Shown here one piece after another: positions 1-6,138 of a stretch of DNA of 6,142 nt. The position numbers and the translations under genes were made by a program. Under the pieces are notes generated by a model, which saw only the letters and a list, made by a program, of their open reading frames with translations, was not told the origin of the DNA and made no database searches. Numbering within the stretch: position 1 is the first letter of the stretch; every line of letters starts with the position of its first letter. This stretch comes from an uncultured Eubacteriales bacterium (GTDB taxonomy: Bacteria > Bacillota > Clostridia > Oscillospirales > Oscillospiraceae): NCBI GenBank assembly GCA_900552725.1, contig USAT01000106.1, positions 1 through 6,142 on the forward strand, given 5' to 3'.

Positions 1-44
1 TGGGAGCCGATGTAGCCGGCGCCGCCGGTGAGAAGTACAGTCAT
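1..44 (-). CDS. galE: UDP-glucose 4-epimerase, N-terminal fragment cut by the window edge
   Basis: The minus strand encodes M-T-V-L-L-T-G-G-A-G-Y-I-G-S before the sequence ends. This is the near-invariant start of GalE-type epimerases: a first beta strand followed by the glycine-rich GxxGxxG turn of an NAD-binding Rossmann fold. GalE interconverts UDP-glucose and UDP-galactose in the cytoplasm, for galactose use and for supplying sugars to envelope polysaccharides. The ATG (44-42) has a good ribosome binding site, AAGGAG, at about 59-53. Only 21 bp separate it from the stop of the ABC exporter remnant, so the two probably share a transcript. Related extended short-chain dehydrogenases (for example dTDP-glucose dehydratases) start similarly, so the exact epimerase call rests on 14 residues. 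Confidence 0.72.
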   Translation of the reverse strand, partial: MTVLLTGGAGYIGS

Positions 45-65
45 AGCGATATCTCCTTTTCCTGA

Positions 66-1097
66 TCAGAATTCCATGGCAAGGCGCTGGGCCTCCTGGT
101 CGCTCAACTGGCGCAGGACGCCGCCGGACACCTGATAGACGCGGCGGCACAGGCCGATGACCGTGGGCCGGTGGGTGGTGACGATGCAGGTCTTGTGGGG
201 GTAATCCCGCACCAGATTCCGCAGGATGGTGCGCTCGGTGGCCACGTCCAGGGCGGAGGTGGCCTCGTCCAGCAGCAGCACCGGCGCGTCACGCAGCAGG
301 GCCCGGGCGATGGCGATCCGCTGGGCCTGTCCCTCGGACAGGCCGTGGCCGTGCTCACCCACCGTGGAGGCCATGCCCTCCGGCATTTTGCTGACGAAAT
401 CCCAGGCGCAGGCGGCCCGCAGCGCCTGCTCCAGGGCAGCGTCGTCCGCCTCCGGCTGCACCATCCGCAGGTTGTCGGCGATGGTGCCGGACAGCAGGGT
501 GTTGCCCTGGGGCACATAGGAGAAGAAGCGGCGCAGGGCGGCGTTCATCTCCAGCTCCTGCCCGTCGGCGGTGCGCAGGCAGGCGCGGCCCTCCGACGGG
601 TGGATCAGGCCCAGCAGCAGGCGGATCATGGTGGTCTTTCCGCCGCCGGAGGGTCCCACCAGGGCCACGATCTCGCCGGGGGCGGAGGTCAGGGCCGCGT
701 GGTGCAGCACCGGCTGGGCGGGGTCATAGGCAAAGTCGGCGCCATCCACCTCTACGGTGACGCCCTGGGCGGCGGCACGCTCCAGCGCGTCGTCCACCGG
801 CTGGCCCGGCTCGGGCCGCAGGGCGAACAGGTCGCGGATGCGGTGGGCGGAGACGGAGGCGTTGAGGAAGTTGGGCACCGTCCGCACCAGGGCGTTGAAG
901 GCGGAGGTCAGCTTGGTGCCCTGGGACAGGAACAGCGTCATGGTGCCGTACAGGATCTTGCCGGACCACAGCAGGTACAGGCAGTAGCAGAAGGCGGCCA
1001 TCTGCACGGCGGAGCCCAGAATGGACAGCAGCGCCTCCGTCTTGATGCTGAAGAGGTTATAGTCCAGGCTGGCCTGGCGGAAGTCCTCCTGCCCGAG
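66..1097 (-). pseudogene. ABC exporter, 5'-truncated: last membrane helices plus ATPase domain
   Basis: This is the C-terminal part of a fused membrane-ATPase ABC exporter, about 340 residues where such proteins are usually near 580. Codons from about 1097 downward match the family: an LGQEDFRQ intracellular-loop segment, then two hydrophobic stretches equivalent to TM5-TM6. The ATPase domain follows, with Walker A GPSGGGKTT (656-630), a Q-loop in YVPQGN, signature LSEGQ (E in place of the usual second G), Walker B VLLLDE, a D-loop SALD and an H-loop TTHRP. It ends at TGA 68-66. The frame stays open back to ATG 1343, but that stretch is antisense to the lipoprotein gene and does not look like an exporter. 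TM1-TM4 are absent and no internal Met has a ribosome binding site, so a working exporter is unlikely. The substrate is unknown; peptide or envelope-component export is a guess from context. The 5' boundary is approximate. Confidence 0.75.
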
Positions 1098-1114
1098 CGG
1101 GCGGGGCACTTTTT
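1088..1114 (+). other. GC-rich hairpin followed by five Ts at the strand-switch junction
   Basis: CCTGCCC (1088-1094) pairs with GGGCGGG (1099-1105) over a 4-nt loop GAGC, six Watson-Crick pairs and one G-U pair. T5 follows at 1110-1114. It reads as a weak plus-strand intrinsic terminator or a remnant of one. It lies exactly where the ABC exporter homology ends and before the plus-strand operon begins. The gap between stem and T-run and the short T-run make function uncertain, and in a GC-rich region such a stem can arise by chance. Confidence 0.25.
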
Positions 1115-1164
1115 CCCTGAATGGCTGTCCTGTTCGGAAGGCGGGCGGCTGAAAGGAGTACACA

Positions 1165-1863
1165 ATGAAACGTTTTTGCAAGCTTTTTGCCCTGCTGCTG
1201 GCGCTGGCGCTGGTGATGACCGCCTGCGGCGGCAATGCCGCCACGGACAATGATCCCACCGGCGACGATACCCCCAATGTGGACAGCACCGCCGCCGAGC
1301 CCATGATGGACCTGGGCAGCGGACTGTCTCTGATGAGCGTCAACCGCTATGCCGGCGCCTTTGTGGAGGACGGCAGCGACGAGACGGTGTCCGACGTGCT
1401 GGCCATCACCGTCCGCAACGACGGCGACAAGACGGTGCAGTACGCTCAGATCACCCTGACCCAGGGGGAGAGCACCTACGAGTTCAGCGTCACCACCCTG
1501 CCGGTGGGGGCGTCCGCCCAGGTGCTGGAGCTGTCCCGCCAGGCCATGCCGGACAGCACCGAGGGCCTGACGGGCCAGGTGGACACCTATGCGGTGTTTG
1601 ACACCGAGCCCACCATGTGCGATGACGTGCTGGGCATCGAGACCCAGGACACCGCCATCACCGTCACCAACAAGTCCGGCAGCGACATCGCCGGGCCCAT
1701 CTACGTCTATTACAAGATCGCCTACGGCGACCTCTATCTGGGCGGCATCACCTATCGGGTGGGCATCTCCTCCGGCCTGAAGGCCGGCGAGAGCAGCACC
1801 TGCTACGCCGGACACTTCTCCAATGATTACAGTGCGTTGATGTTTGCCACTTATGTACAATAA
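1165..1863 (+). CDS. Small secreted lipoprotein of unknown function
   Basis: I do not recognise a named family. The 232-residue protein starts with a classic lipoprotein signal peptide: positive N-end (MKRFCK), a hydrophobic core rich in Leu and Ala, and lipobox M-T-A-C with the lipidated cysteine at residue 21. A low-complexity, acidic Asp/Thr/Ala linker (about 22-45) follows, typical of a tether to the outer membrane face. The rest looks like two beta-sandwich segments: about 60-115 (ITVRNDGDKTVQYAQITL) and about 155-232 (AITVTNKSGSDIAGPIYVYY). Both resemble FxLYD/Ig-like domains that handle 'additional interaction' strands. ATG 1165 has GAAAGGAG 7-14 bp upstream, which fixes the start. It is the first gene of the kinase/radical SAM/PqqD operon, and its last codons overlap the kinase gene. 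It may be a surface partner, immunity factor or client of that system; none of these is shown by the sequence. Confidence 0.85.
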   Translation: MKRFCKLFALLLALALVMTACGGNAATDNDPTGDDTPNVDSTAAEPMMDLGSGLSLMSVNRYAGAFVEDGSDETVSDVLAITVRNDGDKTVQYAQITLTQGESTYEFSVTTLPVGASAQVLELSRQAMPDSTEGLTGQVDTYAVFDTEPTMCDDVLGIETQDTAITVTNKSGSDIAGPIYVYYKIAYGDLYLGGITYRVGISSGLKAGESSTCYAGHFSNDYSALMFATYVQ

Positions 1864-2686
1864 GTATTACACATTCGGCGGCGTGACGCTGGAATTGACG
1901 GGGGAGAAGGCTTGGAAGCTCTCCGATTTGTGCCGACCCTTCCGGGCGGAGCCGCGTCCGGCGGATCACGCCATCCATGTGACGGTGGGGGATGACATGC
2001 CCCAGCCGCCGGAGGGCGCGGCCCATCAGGGCACCCTGTACCGCTGGCGGGAGGGGGAGCGGTTCTGCCTGCTGCAGGACTACGGCAGCCGCTACCGGGC
2101 CTTTGCCGCCCGGCAGGGCGGCCTTACGGAGGTGCGGCTGTCCGAGGGCTATCGGGAGACGGCGTCCGACCGTGTGATCCTGGAGTCGGCGGGGCTGTTC
2201 GACCTGCTGGCGGACTTCGGCATGCTGATCCTGCACAGCGCCTACATCGTGACGCCCCAGGGACAGGGGCTGCTGTTCTCCGGGCCGTCCGGCGCGGGGA
2301 AGAGCACCCAGGCGGAGCTGTGGCGGCAATACGCCGGGGCGCAGGTGATCAACGGTGACCGGTCGCTGGTACGGCCGGGGGACGGCACGGTGCACGGGAT
2401 CCTGTATTCCGGCACCTCCGGCATCTGCCAGAATGTCAGCGCGCCCCTGCGGGCCATCGTGCTGCCGGTGCAGGGGGCGGAGAACCGGGTGTATCCCCTG
2501 CGGCCCAAGGAGGCGTTCATGGCGCTGGTGAACCAGTGCGCCTACTATCCCTGGGCGGCGGATTCCGCGGCGCGGATGACGGAGCTGGCGGCGGCGCTGA
2601 TCGGCGCCGTGCCGGTGTACGGCCTGACGTGCCGGAAAGACGAGGGCGCCGTCCGGGCGCTGGAAGACTATTTGAGGAGGGCCTGA
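1853..2686 (+). CDS. HprK-like (PEP carboxykinase-fold) kinase of a peptide-modification cassette
   Basis: The 277-residue protein has the layout of HPr-kinase-like proteins found beside PqqD and radical SAM genes: a divergent N-terminal half, then an LHSAY segment (about H128) leading into a P-loop GPSGAGKST (about 144-152). Next come INGDR (about 166-170), at the place of the metal-binding acidic motif, and a SGTSG loop (about 186-190). True HprK phosphorylates the phosphocarrier HPr; members in such clusters (ScmC of the SynChlorMet cassette, the lasso-peptide paeninodin kinase) are linked to peptide tailoring. Phosphorylation of a peptide here is inference. ATG 1853 overlaps the lipoprotein gene by 11 bp and has no ribosome binding site, which implies translational coupling. 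A TTG at 1844 is an alternative start adding three residues. The radical SAM gene follows after 1 bp. Confidence 0.8.
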   Translation: MYNKYYTFGGVTLELTGEKAWKLSDLCRPFRAEPRPADHAIHVTVGDDMPQPPEGAAHQGTLYRWREGERFCLLQDYGSRYRAFAARQGGLTEVRLSEGYRETASDRVILESAGLFDLLADFGMLILHSAYIVTPQGQGLLFSGPSGAGKSTQAELWRQYAGAQVINGDRSLVRPGDGTVHGILYSGTSGICQNVSAPLRAIVLPVQGAENRVYPLRPKEAFMALVNQCAYYPWAADSAARMTELAAALIGAVPVYGLTCRKDEGAVRALEDYLRRA

Positions 2687-2687
2687 T

Positions 2688-3800
2688 ATGGAATTCAGCA
2701 GCGCGGAACCCCGCCTGTCCACCTATCTGCACGCCAAGGCCTGCCGGTCAGGCACGCCGCTGGCGGGCAACTTTGAGCTGACGGCCCGGTGCAACTTCGA
2801 CTGCAGGATGTGCTATGTGCATCTTTCGGCGGAGGAGCAGCGGCGGCGGGGCCGTGAGCTGACCGCCGACGAATGGCTGGCCATCGCCGAGACGGCCCGC
2901 AGCCGGGGCATGCTGTTTCTGCTGCTGACCGGCGGCGAACCGCTGATCCGCCCCGATTTCCGCTATCTGCTGACGGAGCTGAAGAAGATGGGGCTGCTGG
3001 TGTCGGTGAACAGCAACGGCTCGCTGATCGACGGGGATTGGCTGGAGTTCTTCCGCCATGAGCCGCCGTTCCGGTTCAACATCACCCTGTACGGCGGCGG
3101 AAACGAGACCTATGAGCGGCTGTGCGGCCATCCGGCCTTCGATAAGGTGACGGGCAATATCCGGGCATTGAAGGCGCTGGGGATCGACGTGAAGATGAAC
3201 GTGTCGCTGACGCCCTACAACGCGGCGGATATGGAGGCGATCCACGCCGCGGCGGAGGAGCTGGGCACGCCCATGCAGTTGGCCACCTATATGTTCCCGC
3301 CCATCCGCCGCAGCGAGGATATGGTGGGGCAGAACGACCGCTTCACCGCCTGTCAGGCGGCGGAGTATGCCGTGGCCTGGGACAGGCTGCGGTTCGAGCC
3401 GGAGGTGTTCCGCCAGCGGGCCGAGGCCATGCGCCAGGGGCTGTCTCTGCCCCAGGAGGAGGTCTGCGAGGGTACGCCGGGCGAGGGCGTCTCCTGCCGG
3501 GCCGGGCGCAGCGCCTTCTGGCTCAACTGGCAGGGGGACATGACCCCCTGCGGCATGATGACGCAGCCCAAGTTCTCTGTGCCCCAACTGGGCTTTGACG
3601 AGGCGTGGCGGCTGACCAAGGAGGCCACCGCCGCCATCCGGCTGCCGCCGGAGTGCGCCGTGTGCGCCAGCAAGCATGTGTGCCACGCCTGCGCCGCCAT
3701 GTGCGTGACGGAGACGGGCCATTTTGACGTGAAGCCCGCCTATCTGTGCGACATGACGCACGAGACGGTGCGGCTGACTTTGAAGGAGGCAGAGCAATGA
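2688..3800 (+). CDS. Radical SAM/SPASM peptide-modifying enzyme
   Basis: A 370-residue cytoplasmic enzyme predicted to cleave S-adenosylmethionine at a [4Fe-4S] cluster and modify a peptide. The cluster ligands are C35, C39 and C42 in CNFDCRMC (CxxxCxxC), preceded by an FELTARC strand, and TGGEP (81-85) is the SAM-binding motif. The C-terminal half is a SPASM domain for auxiliary clusters: C270, then G283-x4-C288, then C323-x2-C326-x5-C332-x2-C335-x3-C339, and C354. An extra C260 sits before it. Length and layout match PqqE/AnSME-type maturases. The likely partner is the PqqD-like protein encoded immediately downstream, which would present the substrate. GAGGAGG (2674-2680) lies 7 bp before ATG 2688, and the stop overlaps the next start (ATGA). 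The modification (crosslink, thioether, epimerisation or other) cannot be read from sequence. The call to the superfamily is secure; the substrate is unknown. Confidence 0.93.
   Translation: MEFSSAEPRLSTYLHAKACRSGTPLAGNFELTARCNFDCRMCYVHLSAEEQRRRGRELTADEWLAIAETARSRGMLFLLLTGGEPLIRPDFRYLLTELKKMGLLVSVNSNGSLIDGDWLEFFRHEPPFRFNITLYGGGNETYERLCGHPAFDKVTGNIRALKALGIDVKMNVSLTPYNAADMEAIHAAAEELGTPMQLATYMFPPIRRSEDMVGQNDRFTACQAAEYAVAWDRLRFEPEVFRQRAEAMRQGLSLPQEEVCEGTPGEGVSCRAGRSAFWLNWQGDMTPCGMMTQPKFSVPQLGFDEAWRLTKEATAAIRLPPECAVCASKHVCHACAAMCVTETGHFDVKPAYLCDMTHETVRLTLKEAEQ
3783..3789 (+). promoter_or_regulatory. Ribosome binding site fixing the start of the PqqD-like gene
   Basis: AAGGAGG lies 7 bp before ATG 3797, inside the last codons of the radical SAM gene. 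The reading frame stays open further upstream to an ATG at 3746, but that start has no comparable site and would add 17 residues unlike the family. The start at 3797 is therefore preferred. Confidence 0.85.
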
Positions 3801-4057
3801 CGATCCGCAAACAACTGGTCAAGCGCACCATCGCCGGGGACGTGATCCTGGTGCCGGTGGGTGACGCGTCGCTGGAGCTGAAGGGGCTTCTGACCCTGAA
3901 CGAGACCGGCGAACGCATGTGGGATCTGCTGCCCCAGTGCGATACGGAAGAGGCGCTGGTACAGCAGATGCTGGCGGAGTACGAGGTGGACGAGGCCACC
4001 TTCCGCGCCGACATGGCGGAGTTCCTGGCGGAGCTGCGCCGGTTGGAGATCCTGTAA
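3797..4057 (+). CDS. PqqD-like peptide chaperone (RiPP recognition element)
   Basis: An 86-residue protein with the PqqD pattern. It has N-terminal beta strands (residues 7-30), the family hallmark LLTLNETGERMWDLL (about 31-45), and then two amphipathic helices of a winged-helix fold. It ends with the typical FLAELRRLEIL segment (about 76-86). PqqD proteins bind the leader of a precursor peptide and hand it to a radical SAM/SPASM partner, here the enzyme encoded directly upstream. The start overlaps that enzyme's stop in an ATGA, so the two are translationally coupled, consistent with a stoichiometric complex. The length is normal for the family (about 85-95 residues). It is the last gene before the terminator at 4093-4125. 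The fold call is strong; the peptide it recognises is not visible in the window. Confidence 0.9.
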   Translation: MTIRKQLVKRTIAGDVILVPVGDASLELKGLLTLNETGERMWDLLPQCDTEEALVQQMLAEYEVDEATFRADMAEFLAELRRLEIL

Positions 4058-4092
4058 ACGGCAAAAACGGGTGCATAAAGCCCGTTAATAGG

Positions 4093-4125
4093 GGAAAAGA
4101 GGGTGCGTTATGCACCCTCTTTTCC
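4093..4125. terminator. Bidirectional intrinsic terminator between convergent operons
   Basis: A perfect 14-bp inverted repeat: 4093-4106 (GGAAAAGAGGGTGC) pairs with 4112-4125 over a 5-nt loop GTTAT. The A4 run in one arm gives a TTTT run in the 3' arm on the plus strand, and the same arm design serves the minus strand less well. It lies 35 bp after the PqqD-like stop, and its right end shares one base with the anti-sigma stop codon (TAG, 4127-4125). It should end transcription of the plus-strand cassette and probably of the sigma/anti-sigma operon. Confidence 0.85.
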
Positions 4126-5510
4126 TATCTCTCAAAGATCGTCTCGCCGTTGAACGTCAGCTTGCAGACGTTCTCCGGCTCAATGGGCTCGTCGAACCGC
4201 GCCCAGATCATGCTGCTCTCACCGTCTGCGGCGGCGAGAGAATTCCATGTAAAGGGAATGAGATCGCCGTTTGCATCAAATGCTTTGAACTGGCGATACA
4301 TTCTTTCAGTAGGGTCTGCGTACTCCATCAAATAGAACGCGATGGACAGCTTGGAGCACTCGACCTTTTCCGCCAGAAATTCCTTGCCGCCATAGGACAG
4401 GGGAACATTCTCCGCCAGCACCTCGCTCTCGATGGTGACGGGCGTTTCGTCCAGTGTGACCCGCCAGTGCCCCGGGAGCACGGTGGCAAAGACATACTTT
4501 CCGCCCCAGTGCAGTTCAAGGTAGGGAAGCGCCTCCTTATCAACCAGCACAAATTCCCAGATATAATTCCAGTCGGTGTCCGTTATGCTTGGATCAAGCG
4601 TGCCCGGAGTATAGAACATGGCCCTCGACTCCGGATAGATGATGGTATCCGTTCGTGTGTCGACAAAATACCAGTTCTCAGGGTATGATATGTTTTGGTT
4701 TACCGGCCCCTTCATAACCATCTGCAGGACGCCGCTCTCCCAGCCAGCATTGCAGATGGATAGGCCACCGTAGGGCAGCGGTATATCCGCGTCGCCCGGC
4801 TGCCATAGATACTCAAGATGCTGCGGCAGTTGACTCTGCAATAGCTGGGGCAGCCTGGCGTTCTCTCCGGCATTTTCTACCATTTTCGCTACATCGAAGT
4901 CGATCGTCTCGTGGTCGAACCAGCGTTTCTCCTGCCAGTTGGAGAGGTTTATCACAAGGCCGTTGGCGCTGTCACCCGGCTGCCAGTTGGCGTATACGAC
5001 GCCCTCCAGCTCGTTCTCCGGCACGCCCTCCTTCCGCGGGAGGAAGGACGACACATACGCGCCGGACATCATCTTGCCGGGGAAGTACAGCTCAAAGTCG
5101 GCGAATTGGCCGCTCTGATCCAGCACAGCCCCCTCGTTGGCCTTCACAGAATAGAGAAGATACAGGGCGCGCTCGTCCGAGATCACCTTTTCCACACGGA
5201 TGTGCAGCTCCTCCGCAGCTGCCGTGGGTTGCTGTTGGGAGACCACCGGCGTCTCGTCCCCGTCGCCGATGACGGTCTGTTCAGGAGAAAAGATGTCGCG
5301 CCATGACAGCGGCAGTCTGCTGACGGCAAAGGCGGTCACGGATACGCCCAGTATGACCAGCACCGCCACGCACGCGGCGGATAATTTAGGGAAGCGGGCT
5401 GCCCGTTTCCGGCCCGCGTTCGCGGCATCAAAATCAAGGGCCTCCTCCAGATACGCCGCATCCACGTCTCCGATGGCGGAGAGCAGCTTTTCAGTGTTGT
5501 GCTCCATCAT
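4125..5510 (-). CDS. Membrane-anchored anti-sigma factor, DUF4179-like, with large external sensor
   Basis: A 461-residue protein with a short cytoplasmic N-terminus (1-40) carrying LLSAIGDVDAAYLEEAL. This is the conserved opening of Clostridia/Bacillus anti-sigma proteins paired with ECF factors. One transmembrane helix follows (about 43-63, SAACVAVLVILGVSVTAFAV), and then about 400 residues outside the cell. The outer part seems built of three related beta-rich units, starting near residues 101, 243 and 369; the last two share IPLPYGG / VPLSYGG, and WQPGD occurs twice (176-180 and 236-240). By family knowledge the N-terminus holds the sigma factor inactive until an envelope signal is sensed. 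The start codon overlaps the sigma stop by 4 bp. AAGGAGGT (5524-5517) precedes the first of two tandem ATGs, so the upstream one is chosen. The signal is unknown. Confidence 0.85.
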   Translation of the reverse strand: MMEHNTEKLLSAIGDVDAAYLEEALDFDAANAGRKRAARFPKLSAACVAVLVILGVSVTAFAVSRLPLSWRDIFSPEQTVIGDGDETPVVSQQQPTAAAEELHIRVEKVISDERALYLLYSVKANEGAVLDQSGQFADFELYFPGKMMSGAYVSSFLPRKEGVPENELEGVVYANWQPGDSANGLVINLSNWQEKRWFDHETIDFDVAKMVENAGENARLPQLLQSQLPQHLEYLWQPGDADIPLPYGGLSICNAGWESGVLQMVMKGPVNQNISYPENWYFVDTRTDTIIYPESRAMFYTPGTLDPSITDTDWNYIWEFVLVDKEALPYLELHWGGKYVFATVLPGHWRVTLDETPVTIESEVLAENVPLSYGGKEFLAEKVECSKLSIAFYLMEYADPTERMYRQFKAFDANGDLIPFTWNSLAAADGESSMIWARFDEPIEPENVCKLTFNGETIFER

Positions 5511-6061
5511 AGAGTTACCTCCTTACGTTCCAGGTACGTATGTAATTTCCTGCGAATTCTGCCCAGCCGGACAGATACGTTGTTTTCAGTGGTACCGAAG
5601 GCATCCGCGATTTCGGACAACGGCTGCGCGAACCAGTACCGCCTGACGAACATGACCCGGTCATCCCGGCGCAGGGCAGCGAGAAACGCATTGATCTGCG
5701 CGGACAGCTCACCTGCGGCAAGCTGCTCGTCGAGGGAATGGGCGGAAATGCAGTCCTCCAGTTCGGATAGCGAGACCTCAAACCGGCTGCTCCGCTTCAG
5801 CGCGGAATTTGCCCGCAGCTTTTTCAAAGAAAGGTTGCGGACAATGCGGCAGACGTAGGCTCTCAGCGGGTCGGGGCGCTGCGGGGGGATACTGTTCCAC
5901 GCGCCAAGGTAGGCGTCGTTGACGCATTCCTCCGCGTCCTGCGGGTCATCCAGAATGTTGTCGGCGATTTGGAAGCACAGCGCGCCGTACTTCCGTGACA
6001 ACTCGGTGATCGCCTGCTCCGAGCGCTCAAAAAACAGGCGTATGATCTGTTGGTCCTCCAT
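5507..6061 (-). CDS. ECF-type RNA polymerase sigma-70 factor
   Basis: A 184-residue sigma factor with the usual ECF plan. Region 2 covers about 12-88, including LDDPQDAEECVNDAYLGAW, which binds core polymerase and melts the -10 element. A linker of about 35 residues lacks region 3. Region 4 covers about 120-180, with a helix-turn-helix PLSEIADAFGTTENNVSVRL (147-166) that reads the -35 element. Length is typical. It is co-translated with the anti-sigma gene through an ATGA overlap, so it is almost certainly sequestered by that membrane protein and released by an envelope signal. ATG 6061 has AAAGGAGGT upstream. Such factors often autoregulate, but no clear ECF promoter can be named in the 81 bp available upstream. 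The regulon is unknown. Confidence 0.93.
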   Translation of the reverse strand: MEDQQIIRLFFERSEQAITELSRKYGALCFQIADNILDDPQDAEECVNDAYLGAWNSIPPQRPDPLRAYVCRIVRNLSLKKLRANSALKRSSRFEVSLSELEDCISAHSLDEQLAAGELSAQINAFLAALRRDDRVMFVRRYWFAQPLSEIADAFGTTENNVSVRLGRIRRKLHTYLERKEVTL

Positions 6062-6071
6062 GGGGCGACGT

Positions 6072-6080
6072 ACCTCCTTT
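6072..6080 (-). promoter_or_regulatory. Strong ribosome binding site of the ECF sigma gene
   Basis: The minus strand reads AAAGGAGGT about 10 bp before ATG 6061. It supports that start and implies efficient translation of the sigma factor when its mRNA is made. Confidence 0.8.
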
Positions 6081-6105
6081 CGCCTTCTTCACACATTAAC
6101 TACCC

Positions 6106-6138
6106 TTTTGAAGCAGGATATGACGCTTCCTTTCAAAA
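6106..6138. repeat. Imperfect inverted repeat upstream of the sigma operon
   Basis: TTTTGAAGC (6106-6114) faces GCTTCCTTTCAAAA (6125-6138). The arms match except for four extra bases (CTTT or equivalent) in the right arm. It lies 45-77 bp upstream of the sigma start, where an operator or promoter would be expected. The minus strand here contains TTGAAA, which resembles a -35 box, but no -10 element sits at 16-18 bp, so I do not call a promoter. It may be a regulator site or chance. Confidence 0.25.

Noticed and set aside
171..1253. Long plus-strand open frame (360 codons) across the ABC exporter region
   Set aside because: It is rich in Gly, Gln, His and Val with no recognisable motif, mirrors the exporter coding strand, and runs out of frame into the lipoprotein gene. 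It is a GC-driven antisense shadow.
1098..1343. Open frame extending the ABC exporter upstream to ATG 1343
   Set aside because: This stretch is exactly antisense to the start of the lipoprotein gene, which has a signal peptide, lipobox and ribosome binding site. The encoded residues show no membrane helices as expected of an exporter N-terminus.
3746..3796. Upstream ATG start for the PqqD-like gene
   Set aside because: It lies deep in the radical SAM gene without a ribosome binding site. ATG 3797 has AAGGAGG at the right spacing and gives a normal family length.
2748..3797. Long minus-strand open frame (349 codons) opposite the radical SAM gene
   Set aside because: The plus strand has intact radical SAM and SPASM motifs. 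The antisense product is His/Gln/Arg-rich low-complexity sequence typical of shadows in GC-rich DNA.
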